From Lachnospiraceae bacterium (GTDB lineage Bacteria; Bacillota; Clostridia; Lachnospirales; Lachnospiraceae): a DNA stretch of 64,000 nt. The notes below the pieces were generated by a model. That model did no database searches. It saw only the letters and a program-made list of their open reading frames with translations, and was not told the origin of the DNA. How positions within the stretch are numbered: position 1 is the stretch's first letter; each line of letters starts with the position of its first letter. A program made the translations under genes and the position numbers. Shown piece by piece: positions 1 through 8,900 of this stretch. Location: the NCBI GenBank assembly GCA_024399135.1, contig JAKSHY010000014.1, positions 1-64,000 on the forward strand, in the 5' to 3' direction.

Positions 1-72
1 CATCTTGTATTTCATACAGCCAATCATACTATATATAGGCCTTAATAATACAATTGGTTTTTTCAAAACCCA

Positions 73-377
73 TTATATCATTATATGGCAGTTTACACCA
101 ACTGCTTTTTCTTGATAATCAGGTTCTCCTGTAACCATATAAATATTATTATATTGCTTCTCTGTAAGCCTTAATAATCTTACAACACCTGTTTTAGGTT
201 TGACTTCATCAATTTCCGGTAATGCTTCTCGGAAGCCTTTCTATTCTGTACTACACGCATAAATACTTCTGGACCTATTCTTATATAGCCATCCTTTAAG
301 AGGAATTTTCTAAGCCGTGCATATTCAGTCTTTGTCCCCCACTTATCTGTTGGACTTAGTATTGCTATTAACCTCAT
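73..377 (-). pseudogene. cas2: Cas2-like CRISPR adaptation protein, broken by a one-base frameshift
   Basis: The first frame (180-377) begins MRLIAILSPTDKWGT and carries RKFLLKDGYIRIGPEVFMR. It then runs off frame near 237-243, in the plus-strand run CCTTTCTA. Restoring one base in that A/T run on the coding strand joins it to a second frame ending at 73-75, which contains VVRLLRLTEKQYNNIYMVTG and DYQEKAVGVNC. The joined product is about 101 residues, the normal Cas2 length, and resembles Cas2 proteins of class 2-type loci. As written it cannot make a full protein. The start codon overlaps the stop of the preceding cas1-like frame, the usual cas1-cas2 order. A sequencing error in the homopolymer is the alternative explanation. 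Confidence 0.6.
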
Positions 378-503
378 TCTGTAATACCTTCCATGCTCTT
401 TATCGGCAAAACAATGGGAAGAATTAATTTCTCAGCACTGTCATCCAATATAATTCGCTTTAAGCTTTCAACCATCATATCTCAAGCGTTCTATATCCCA
501 TCA
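374..503 (-). pseudogene. cas1: 3' remnant of a cas1-like gene
   Basis: Reading leftwards, a frame of about 34 codons gives MVESLKRIILDDSAEKLILP, then IVLPIKSMEGITE, and stops at 374-376, overlapping the ATG of the cas2-like gene. The hydrophobic LPIVLPIK segment and MEGITE end look like the C-terminus of Cas1 from class 2-type loci. A short stretch just upstream in another frame reads GYRTLEI before a stop, consistent with a further frameshift. Nothing of the Cas1 catalytic body is present, because sequence from about 504 onward belongs to a different fragment. The assignment rests on position next to cas2 and weak similarity, so it is tentative. Confidence 0.4.
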
Positions 504-519
504 TTTCCCCCTATTACCT

Positions 520-846
520 TCATATCATCCGGAAAGCCTTCAATGCCTCTACAATAGCCTCTTCTTTATCCTTCGGACATACTGGCTGTCTTGCTTCTTC
601 AGATTTTGCCTTATTATAGTTTTCTCTTTCTATAATTCCATACTTAGCCTTCACCTGCGCTATATTAAGACTACTTGCCTTCATCCCATCATTATGCTCA
701 GCCACATACTTCTTAATTTCCTCATATGTAGCCTTACTCTCTGCCGAAGTAATATCCATCTCATCCATATCCAGTTTCACTCTCACATGATGCTTTGCTT
801 CATGAAGTTTGGACAAAAGGCATACTGTTTCAACGTGCGTAAGCAC
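520..846 (-). pseudogene. Orphan C-terminal tail of an RlmD/RumA-type RNA methyltransferase
   Basis: The 108-codon frame opens from a GTG directly after an in-frame stop. Its first residues, LTHVETVCLLSKLHEAK, match the conserved end of the RumA/RlmD methyltransferase core (compare GHVETVCLLSRK at the end of the intact gene at 15328-16695). The rest (DEMDITSAESKATYEEIKKY, then KYGIIERENYNKAKSEEARQP) is a C-terminal extension that I recall on many clostridial RlmD-like proteins. No methyltransferase core is present upstream, so this is probably a truncated remnant. It is not a recent copy of the local rlmD, because the shared residues use different codons. Independent expression of the tail as a small protein cannot be excluded. 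Confidence 0.6.
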
Positions 847-1072
847 CTATCATCAACACTACATTTCGCGAGGACAATTAGCAATAATATTTTTTCACCC
901 TTATCACGTATTCTTCATAATAAATACTTTTACGCGTTCGATTTTTAACACCATCTTGCTCTATCTATGTCCGCATATTATTGCTTGCACCTTAGTACTT
1001 AAAAACGCTGAGTTTATTGGTATTCCAATAGCAATAATAACTGTTCGCCATTCAGTGTAGTACTCAAAGCCA
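847..1072. other. Intergenic stretch with an unrecognised frame remnant
   Basis: There is no supportable gene here. On the minus strand a frame of about 38 codons ends at 961-963 and reads GFEYYTEWRTVIIAIGIPIN; it lies one frame away from the end of the macro-domain gene and has no start signal of its own. I do not recognise it. Positions 921-936 hold TAAATAC and TTTACGCG one base apart, partly matching the palindrome at the 3' end of rlmD (15318-15338). Confidence 0.3.
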
Positions 1073-1594
1073 CTATGCGTTACACCCTTTAAGGATTTCT
1101 ACACCATCATTCATGATTCTATCATCTAGCACAGCAAAAATAATATTCATCTCATAGTCTGGGTGCTCATCAAGAAAACCATTACAAGCACTAATAGCCT
1201 GTTCCCATGCCCCACGTAACGGATATCCATATATCCCAGCAGAGATTAATGGAAATGCAATTGAATGAAGTCCATTATCCATAGCCACATTAAGTGAACT
1301 TTTATATGCACTATATAGCAATTCCGGTTCACCATTCTTTCCGCCATTCCAGATAGGTCCCACAGCATGAATGATATATTTTGCAGGCAAATCAAAGCCC
1401 TCCGTAATTGCCGCGTGTCCGGTTTTACAACCACCTATGGCACTACAAGCCACACTTAGCTTTTCTGGGCCAGCTTCGCGGAATATGGCGCCACAAACGC
1501 CGCCTCCTGCGCGCAGTCCCTCATTTGCTGCGTTTACAATAGCATCCGTCGCTAATTCTGTTATACTAATCTTTTTTATCTCGATATTTGACAT
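1073..1594 (-). CDS. Macro-domain (ADP-ribose binding/hydrolase) protein
   Basis: A single macro domain fills this 173-residue protein. It shows the N-terminal DAIVNAAN (residues 17-24), the glycine-rich GGGVCGAIF loop (30-38), the IIHAVGPIW strand, and the ISAGIYGYP phosphate-binding loop (118-125). This pattern is typical of MacroD-type proteins that bind ADP-ribose and often remove it from proteins, nucleic acids or O-acetyl-ADP-ribose. No second domain or signal peptide is seen, so it should be cytosolic. It sits alone between the CRISPR/RlmD wreckage and the Abi gene. That position allows a role reversing ADP-ribosylation in phage conflict, but this is inference; many free-standing macro proteins are housekeeping. 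Confidence 0.9.
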   Translation of the reverse strand: MSNIEIKKISITELATDAIVNAANEGLRAGGGVCGAIFREAGPEKLSVACSAIGGCKTGHAAITEGFDLPAKYIIHAVGPIWNGGKNGEPELLYSAYKSSLNVAMDNGLHSIAFPLISAGIYGYPLRGAWEQAISACNGFLDEHPDYEMNIIFAVLDDRIMNDGVEILKGCNA

Positions 1595-1621
1595 AGTCAG
1601 GTACTCTTAAATAATTCCAAC

Positions 1622-1701
1622 AATAAATAAAGGCACCCATCACTGAGTGCCCTTACGCCAAATACATGGCCACTGGCTTCACTTCGCCAGCTTTACCGTA
1701 C
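1622..1701 (-). ncRNA. Candidate structured small RNA downstream of the Abi gene
   Basis: Between the Abi stop (1741) and the macro gene, a perfect minus-strand -10 (TATAAT, 1706-1711) precedes about 80 bases of folded sequence. Hairpins visible are CTGGC/GCCAG (arms 1686-1690 and 1673-1677), a possible GCCA/TGGC stem just after it, and a 7-bp GGCACTC/GGGTGCC stem (1632-1651) followed by TTTATTTATT. It has no convincing reading frame. The layout is that of a self-contained promoter-RNA-terminator unit. I recall a conserved RNA motif (abiF) described next to genes of this Abi family; a covariance search would decide whether this is a member. Confidence 0.55.
1632..1651 (-). terminator. Rho-independent terminator of the Abi gene/small RNA unit
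   Basis: A 7-bp stem with one G-U pair and a 6-base loop is followed, reading leftwards, by TTTATTTATT. It ends the small RNA and any read-through from the Abi gene. Confidence 0.65.
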
Positions 1702-1705
1702 ATCT

Positions 1706-1733
1706 ATTATACACTAAAAATTATCCTCTGCAA
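1706..1733 (-). promoter_or_regulatory. Promoter for the Abi-linked RNA
   Basis: The minus strand carries TATAAT at 1706-1711 and a weak -35 candidate TTGCAG at 1728-1733, spaced 16 bases. The whole promoter lies after the Abi stop codon, so it does not serve Abi. The start point should fall near 1699-1701. Confidence 0.5.
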
Positions 1734-1740
1734 CAAAAAG

Positions 1741-2715
1741 TTATAATTTTTTCCACACTTTTATATCTTTTCTTCCCATTTTGGCAAGAACCTTTTCAGC
1801 AACAAGCTTTCTTCCATGTATAACTTCTTTAAAATAAAACTTTTTAATTACGCTCTTTATATCGTCAATATTTTCGAATTTATTAAGTATTCTCAGAACA
1901 TCCATGTAATTCAAATCTGATTTAGATAATCCTGCAAATTGGGTTACATCATTATAATAATTTAAGTTTGCAGCTTTGTTACGTTTTACTCTAAATCTTG
2001 ATATAAGTTCCAAATGCGCACATTGATTCCTTGCCTCTTTTAATAAATACAAAACCTGTTCAAAAGCATCTACATCTTTCATCTCTAATTCAAAATCAGC
2101 AAGAACCTTTTTCTTAACATCAGGTGTCAAAAATACGAATAATAAATACAATGTTCCCAACGGAAGAGATTTAATCACCACCCACATAGGCGGATTGTTA
2201 TACTCTCCAACATAATCTTTATCTTTTTTTAATTCATCTATAAATGATCTCTTTTTAACCTTTCCATTTGGAAAATACTCTGTTCTCTTAAATAAATCAA
2301 AAGTCGAGAATCTATCCATTAAATACTTATTACTTGGATTGGGCTGTTGATAGTATTTCGGTTCTACATAATTAAGCGTATCAGCTAAAGTTGAACAATA
2401 AGATTCTGTAAAGTTATATGCAATCGATGTCCTTAACCTAGATTCAATAGAAAAAATCTTAAAAAGTGTCACCTTCTTTAATTGAAAATCAAAATTATAT
2501 AGATCTAAAAGATCTTCAAAATAGGCGTTTTCAAATTCTTTAGATGCCCCGCCGTTCTTCTTTAAGAGAAGCGTATCAAATCCGTTAACAACATCGAAAT
2601 AGTTATATTTCCGCAACACTATTTTAGCATGCTCTCGATTACGAAATTTTAGTTTTCTATGCTCCAATATATTTATTTGTTCATCAATTGTCTTAAATGG
2701 TTTGTCGACTGCCAT
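1741..2715 (-). CDS. Abi_2/AbiF-type abortive infection HEPN protein
   Basis: I place the start at the internal methionine MAVDKPFKTIDEQI, because an AGAGG ribosome site lies 6 bases before it and Abi_2 proteins characteristically begin with this K-P-F-x-T-I-D-E-Q segment; an upstream frame extends to 2781. The resulting protein is about 324 residues. Features include YNYFDVVNGF, FDFQLKKVTLFKIFSIESRLR, and near residues 229-234 the HEPN ribonuclease signature R-x4-H (RNQCAH). Members of this family act as RNases that halt growth on phage infection (established for relatives, inferred here). The candidate small RNA immediately downstream may be its partner or antidote. It is the last protein-coding gene before the macro gene, 230 bases after the helicase cassette. 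Confidence 0.85.
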   Translation of the reverse strand: MAVDKPFKTIDEQINILEHRKLKFRNREHAKIVLRKYNYFDVVNGFDTLLLKKNGGASKEFENAYFEDLLDLYNFDFQLKKVTLFKIFSIESRLRTSIAYNFTESYCSTLADTLNYVEPKYYQQPNPSNKYLMDRFSTFDLFKRTEYFPNGKVKKRSFIDELKKDKDYVGEYNNPPMWVVIKSLPLGTLYLLFVFLTPDVKKKVLADFELEMKDVDAFEQVLYLLKEARNQCAHLELISRFRVKRNKAANLNYYNDVTQFAGLSKSDLNYMDVLRILNKFENIDDIKSVIKKFYFKEVIHGRKLVAEKVLAKMGRKDIKVWKKL

Positions 2716-2947
2716 ATATCCCTCTTTTGTAATAAATTCTCGTATCTGATTATACAGCTTGAATTGTTGCTTAACAAACAAAATCAGAAATTCAATCTTG
2801 TGTTAGCTCATTTTGTTATATTAATCTTTATTATCTTGGTAATATTCAACGATATTTATTTCCCAATCAAGTACTTCTTTCTCCCAAATTATATGTATTA
2901 TTGGGAGAAAGCCACTGATTACTTAACCATACTTTTCTATGGCATTT
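2716..2947. repeat. Upstream region of the Abi gene with a strong 11-bp hairpin
   Basis: Positions 2877-2887 (CTTTCTCCCAA) and 2901-2911 (TTGGGAGAAAG) form a perfect 11-bp inverted repeat with a 13-base loop. No T-run follows on either strand, so it is not a standard terminator. It may be an operator, an mRNA structure, or part of a leader between the TOTE-type gene and Abi. Confidence 0.55.
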
Positions 2948-5941
2948 TCATTTACCAAATGTAATTTCCATGAGTTCCAGTGCAGCATCCTTGCTTTCCA
3001 CTCGTATTAAATTATCATCGGCTTTTGCTCTTGAAAGAAGATTCATACTGCCATACCAGACAATTTGTTTATCAATGATTGCGAAGTGCTCATGCATATA
3101 TTCTTTTTCACAAACATTTATAGCATTATCTTTTAACATTTGTATCAGGAGTTTTGTATCTTCTATCTTTTCTTCCGGATATCCTTCAGGGTCCAAAGTT
3201 ACTATTGTAAGTTTGATACCATCTTCTTGTTTTCTTCTAACAAGCCTAATAAATGAAGTAACCTTTGATTGATTTAGACCCGGACTTGAAATAACAATTT
3301 CATCATTTGCTTCAAGAAGGTCTTTTTTATAAACACATTCATAAGAGTCAATATCGAATATCGAATTTGTAACTTGCTTATTTATAGTCACATTACTACA
3401 GATCTCATATCCGATCTTTTTATATGTTCTTAGGCGTTTATGATACATTTTCTCAAGGACACGAATATGCGAATCCACGTAATCATAAATAATAACATCC
3501 TGCTTAGTTTCATAATCTCTATGAAGTCTACCTGCAAACTGTTCAATATTTCCCTCTGCTGCAGCCGGCATAGTAAGCATCATTGTATCTAATCTTGGAA
3601 AATTAAATCCTTCACCAATGTACTTATCTATAGCAACTAAAACAACAGACTCTGTCTCCGGTACTGATCTCATTTGCGCTCTTATTTCATCTTTTTCTTT
3701 TCTGCTTCCGCCGCCTTGCAACAAATATACATGGTCTGCCTTTTCTTCTAATCGCTTATATAATAACTGCGCGTGCTCCTTGTATTTTGTTAATACAAGT
3801 GGTGTTCTTCCATTACATAGACATTCTTCAACATCTAAGATTATCTGATCATTTCTCTGTTCACTTTCAATAACAGCTCTATTAGCTTCTGTGACTTTTA
3901 AATCAGTAGAGCTTACTAGCCTAGTAAACCTTGGATAGACAAAGTGGTCTATTCCTTGCTTAAGCGCTCTCTCTTTAGCCGTATATCTAAACCTTATCGG
4001 GCCAAACTGCATAAACACTTTCTTCTCTAGGCCATCTTCTCTTTTAGGAGTAGCAGTTAATCCATAAACATACTTGGCTTTGGCGGCTCCAACAACGTCC
4101 TCTACAGTCTGGGCTGCTCCATGATGACATTCATCCATTATTACCATTCCATAGTTTTCAACAATAGGATTTATATCATCACCTTTGCCAAGAGATGAGA
4201 ATATGGCTACATCTATAATTCCTGTTAAAGAATTGTGTCCAGCATAAACTTTTCCTATAACACTTTTTCTTTTCTTTGTTCTTCCGGTTTTTGTCTGATA
4301 TTCAGGCAATTCCGCTTTAATATCTAAAAACTTTTCCAAATCCTCAATCCAGTTCTTCTGTATTTCGGTATTATGAACAAGTATAAGTGTATTTACTTTT
4401 CGCTCAGCAATCATATATGCGCCAACAACCGTCTTGCCAAAAGAAGTGGTCGCTGCTAACACACCATTCTCATTACTTAAAATAGCTTTTGCTCCTCGCA
4501 TCTGTTCTTCATAAAGTTCTCCCTTAAATGTAACATCTAGCGGAGCACCTTCACATCTTTTATCAGTAAGTGTGTATAAAATGCCTGATGTATTTAATGT
4601 ATCAATAATTGAATCTTTAAGTGCTCTAGGCAAACATATATAATCACCATCATCATATCCGCAAGAAATTATTCTTGAAATATTACGCACATTGAGCCCC
4701 ATACCCGCTTTCTTATAAAAATCAGGATTGCTAAACGCGGCCATACGTCTGAATGTATTCTGCATTCGGGGCTTCATGTTCTTTTTACAAATATAAACTT
4801 TATCAGCAACAACAATCTCAACTGTACAAGAGACATCTTCTTTATACAAAATAGACTTGTTCTTATCCCATGGTTTGCTTTTTTCGGCTTCAGTAGTATC
4901 AGTATCTGACACTTCAAATTCTGTGCATAATGTACCAAGCACTCCCTCAGAACTCCAGAGTTTAATCTTCTCTTCTACATACTCTGTTTTGATCTTAGTA
5001 ACTGTTTTTAAGCATTCCCATTGATGAGGATATGCATTCCAATTCTCATCAATAAATGCACTGTTACCATTTTTCAGTGCCTGACCTTGAAGAGGTAAAG
5101 CTACAAGATTACCAAGGCCTGGTTTACCTGTTTTCTGATTAATTGGAATATGATCCTGTGCTGGCAGCATTCTGTCATAATACTTAAACGAACGCATATT
5201 AACAGATTCCGCTCCTTTTGTAAGCAATGCGGCTCCAAATTTTCTAGCAGTCGCAGCTAGAATTGGTTTCTCAAAGAACATCCAAATATGCGCACCTTTA
5301 CCTGATCGTGAACGTTCTACAAGAATTGGGACATCATTCAACTCACATATCTTTCTAAAGGCATTTACTTCAACCATCCACTCTGAATCAGGATTGGCGT
5401 CATCGTCTCCATTAACTGTTTCATCATGGCAATCAAAATCAAAAACAAGAAAATTAATGGTTTCATCCGGGAGCATAGGATAAATGCCTATTACATCAGA
5501 CGCATCCTCTTTTGCACCTACCAAATGTTCGTACAAAGCCTGCCCTGTGAGCCCCTTATATACCTGATTTGGACATTGAGAACACGAATATTGATAATCA
5601 TTTTTCTTAGGACATATTCCATATTTCCATATGTTACTGCACTGAGTGTAATACCCATGTTTTCCAGTTTTCTTATTTGCTTTACCGTAACGCATGCTAT
5701 ATACATCCGAACGACCTTTGAACAAATAATAAAAATAGTCCACATGATTCTTCGTGATATTAACCGGAATAATTCTTGCCCCCTGATCGTCCTCATATAA
5801 AATATTCTGGTCGGGTGATAAGTCATCTATGTCACTTGCTACATGTTTGTATGAAATACCAGCCTCATCAAGAAGACCATGTAAGTATTCAATTTCGCTT
5901 TCTAATTGGCGTATCTTTGATAAGTACTGTTCTTCATTCAT
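2948..5941 (-). CDS. TOTE-type primase-helicase-PLD protein (conflict system)
   Basis: Three parts are visible in 997 residues. After a short coiled coil (1-27) comes an archaeo-eukaryotic-primase-like domain: a Cys cluster (C101, C110, C120, C123), the acidic FDFD motif (167-170), SGKGAHIW (213-220) and LGNLVALPLQG. This matches the AEP family named for TOTE conflict systems. The centre is a superfamily 2 helicase with TTSFGKT (near 500), DECHH (near 604) and GLTATPKR. The end is a phospholipase D-like domain with HEHFAIID and GSMN, where the usual HxK lysine is a histidine. It probably senses and processes foreign nucleic acid in the cytosol. It follows the sacsin/UPF1-like gene by 52 bases with a GGAG site and is the last gene of the cassette. 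Confidence 0.85.
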   Translation of the reverse strand: MNEEQYLSKIRQLESEIEYLHGLLDEAGISYKHVASDIDDLSPDQNILYEDDQGARIIPVNITKNHVDYFYYLFKGRSDVYSMRYGKANKKTGKHGYYTQCSNIWKYGICPKKNDYQYSCSQCPNQVYKGLTGQALYEHLVGAKEDASDVIGIYPMLPDETINFLVFDFDCHDETVNGDDDANPDSEWMVEVNAFRKICELNDVPILVERSRSGKGAHIWMFFEKPILAATARKFGAALLTKGAESVNMRSFKYYDRMLPAQDHIPINQKTGKPGLGNLVALPLQGQALKNGNSAFIDENWNAYPHQWECLKTVTKIKTEYVEEKIKLWSSEGVLGTLCTEFEVSDTDTTEAEKSKPWDKNKSILYKEDVSCTVEIVVADKVYICKKNMKPRMQNTFRRMAAFSNPDFYKKAGMGLNVRNISRIISCGYDDGDYICLPRALKDSIIDTLNTSGILYTLTDKRCEGAPLDVTFKGELYEEQMRGAKAILSNENGVLAATTSFGKTVVGAYMIAERKVNTLILVHNTEIQKNWIEDLEKFLDIKAELPEYQTKTGRTKKRKSVIGKVYAGHNSLTGIIDVAIFSSLGKGDDINPIVENYGMVIMDECHHGAAQTVEDVVGAAKAKYVYGLTATPKREDGLEKKVFMQFGPIRFRYTAKERALKQGIDHFVYPRFTRLVSSTDLKVTEANRAVIESEQRNDQIILDVEECLCNGRTPLVLTKYKEHAQLLYKRLEEKADHVYLLQGGGSRKEKDEIRAQMRSVPETESVVLVAIDKYIGEGFNFPRLDTMMLTMPAAAEGNIEQFAGRLHRDYETKQDVIIYDYVDSHIRVLEKMYHKRLRTYKKIGYEICSNVTINKQVTNSIFDIDSYECVYKKDLLEANDEIVISSPGLNQSKVTSFIRLVRRKQEDGIKLTIVTLDPEGYPEEKIEDTKLLIQMLKDNAINVCEKEYMHEHFAIIDKQIVWYGSMNLLSRAKADDNLIRVESKDAALELMEITFGK

Positions 5942-5993
5942 AAATCAATGCTCCACACTATATAAAATATCACTTAGTATACTTTCACCTTTT

Positions 5994-8900
5994 CTACATG
6001 GTTTCAATAGTTTGTAAGATTCTCTGCTGGATTTCCTCATCCTCAGCTCTTACAAAACCAGTAAATACACTAGGGAACTGGAACTTATGTGGCTTTCCTG
6101 CAAAATCAATCTCTACGATACCATCATCTATTTCTGCAACGACACCATTTCCGTATGATTTGTGAATTACACTCTTGCCTAGAACAAGTTCTTTCAGTTC
6201 TTCTAGTGTTAATGGTCTGTCCTCTTCATCAGCTACTACAAACGGAGCATAGTAAACTTTTCCATGTACCTGCACATCAAGAGCACTGTCCTCACTTCTA
6301 ATCTCGTATCTCTTCTCTGGCAATCCATATACATTTACTATTTGATGCCCCGTTGAAAATGCATTCTCTTCAAGATAATCTCTGTTATCAAATAGTAATT
6401 CTTCCAGATCTTTTGCACTCTGCTCAGAATGAAAATCTTTTTCAATAATTCTAGTAAGCCTGTTTATAAGCCATAAATTTTCAACGTTTTCTGTTTCATC
6501 ATCTGGTGACAATACAAACAGATAATCCCTAGCTCGACTTATAGCCACATTAATAATGTTCTGCCTGTTCAAAAACATCTCTTTGTTTGTAGAAATATGT
6601 GGAGGCGGATTAAACAAAGCAATTACGATATCACATTCGTCACCCTGGAATCCATGTATAGTTCCACAATTGACTTCTATATTCTCAGGAATATCTGCAG
6701 CCATTACAAGCTTATCAATAAGACCAGCCTGCGCTCCATATGGTGCAATCACACCAATCCTAAATGTCTCACTTGACGGATTCGATCTTGCTAATGATTT
6801 AGATAAATACTCAGTAAATTCATATGTAAATAAAGCTGAATATACTTGATAACTACTAAGTTTAAGTCTTTTAGCCCTATAAATACTTTCAAATTTACTT
6901 ACCGGGAACTTGATAATATTCAAATGTTCATAATTAAGAAATCTCTCAATATTAAGTGGTCTTGCATCTTCATTTTCGCGAGCATGTTCAAGAACTCCAC
7001 CATATGTAAGTTGGCTGAATACCTCTCCAATACTCTCAATACTTCGATATTGCTTGGTAAGCAATTTAATTTCATATTTATGTGGAACGGTATCTGCGTC
7101 TTCTGAAAACTCTTCAAGATGAACTAACTTATATATATTCTCGCTTTTCCACTCAGATACAGCGGTAGTAGGCTCAATCTGGAATGGGTCACCTGCAAGA
7201 ATAAACTTCTTAGGAGTCTTGAGATATAGTGCATACACCATCTGAACAAGTGGTATCATAGATGCTTCATCTACTACAATGTAATCCCAGTTGATTCCAT
7301 GTAAATTATTGAACTTACCTGTTGAATCTATAAAATAGTCATACGGAAATCTTGCCATAGTTGTAACGATGACACATTTTTTGTAATCTTCTATTTCAAA
7401 ATCTTTTCCATGGAATACCTTGCTTTTCTCTATATCTTCATCGCCAGTAACACCATACCTGATAAGCCAATCCTCGTAACTTGTATCATCACCCATTATC
7501 TGCATAATTCTTGATACAAGAACATCTGCCGCCTTGTTTGTTGGAGTTAATACTATAATCTTAGCTTTTTTCTCTTTCTTAATAAGTGGAATTAATGTTT
7601 CTTTGGCAAGATATGTTGTCTTACCAGTTCCAGGAGGTCCAAATATAAATTGTATATTTTCGCAAAGATTTTCCTGCATATCATAAGAGTCATCAAAGTT
7701 ATATGGATCATGCCCAAATCTCGCAAATTCTTTTTGTAATTCTCTCGTCAAGAAAGTTGGACTCTGAGCAACTATTTTAGCTTGTGTTATACTTTCAAAA
7801 TCTCCATAGAACAAAAAATCATCCTGCTTAACTTTTACCCTCAGCGTATAAGATTGAACATTAGCCACTTCAATAATAAGTCTCTTTGTCTGGCCGTCAA
7901 AAAATGTTAAATCTAATGGTATGTCTACTAATTCTTCCATCACCTGCGGAATATTTTTATCAGGATGCTTGAGAATTAATGTTCTATTTGTACCCTGTTC
8001 TTTTTCGACTGCTGAAAAACAAATAGAAACCTCTCGGCTATTTGCATTATCATCTCCATTAGCCATTGCTTCCAATTGCAACATTGCAGAGAACCATCCA
8101 TAAGAATACTTTTCTGATGACTCTGCTTTTTCATGAGCTTCCTTTTCCTGTGCAAGACGAGAGACTTCATCCTCACATTTCTGCATGGCCTGCTCAATTT
8201 TCTTTGTGAAATTAACAGATGCCTTTGTCATTTCATCATCATCTGGCTCCTGCTCTTTGTCAGGAACATCTTTTGTCTTGTCATCCGCAGTGGTTTTTTC
8301 TTTTTTCTTTTTAACCCTTTCCTGAATATCTTTTATAATTTTTTCTTCTTCGGATTCTTCTTCAACAGGAAGAACCGCATCAGTTTTATCACTATTGCTT
8401 GATGAATTTGACTGTTCTTTAAGCAATAGCATAAGTTGTTCCATTTTCTCTGGTGACAAATCAAATATTCCCATGCCAGCTAATGAATCATATGCTTCTA
8501 CTTTTTGCCTAACTGCATCATCGAGCTCTTCATATTCAGGATGTTCATCTTGGATTCTCAAAAATGACAATAATTTCTTTGCTGCCGGTGAGAAAGTATC
8601 ATATCCATTTCCTAGATCTTGAATTGAAATCTCATTAGCGGATCTTAATTGTTCATTCCTGTTAAAAATCCACTTTTTACTACGAAGCCACTTAACGCTA
8701 AAACCTTCATAAGATTGATATCTGTCAGAAAAATAAAAATAATCATAGACACCACCAATAATAGGTCTTGATATATAGCCAGTTTGTGTAGCGAATATGC
8801 TCACAAGCTGATTCCATAAAATCATAGATAGCTCTCTGTCATTATTATCTATAATCCTGTCTAAAACTCTATCCATTTCATCTGGCATATAATCATACCA

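Noticed and set aside
1-72. CRISPR array beside the cas2 remnant
   Set aside because: No repeated unit is visible in the 72 bases left of the cas2-like stop; an array, if any, would lie outside the window.
961-1075. Small gene reading GFEYYTEWRTVIIAIGIPIN on the minus strand
   Set aside because: No start codon with a ribosome site, overlaps the macro stop, and no family recognised; recorded only as a remnant.
5426-5826. Overlapping frames of 100-124 codons in the TOTE-type gene
   Set aside because: Shadows in other frames of a well-supported 997-residue protein.
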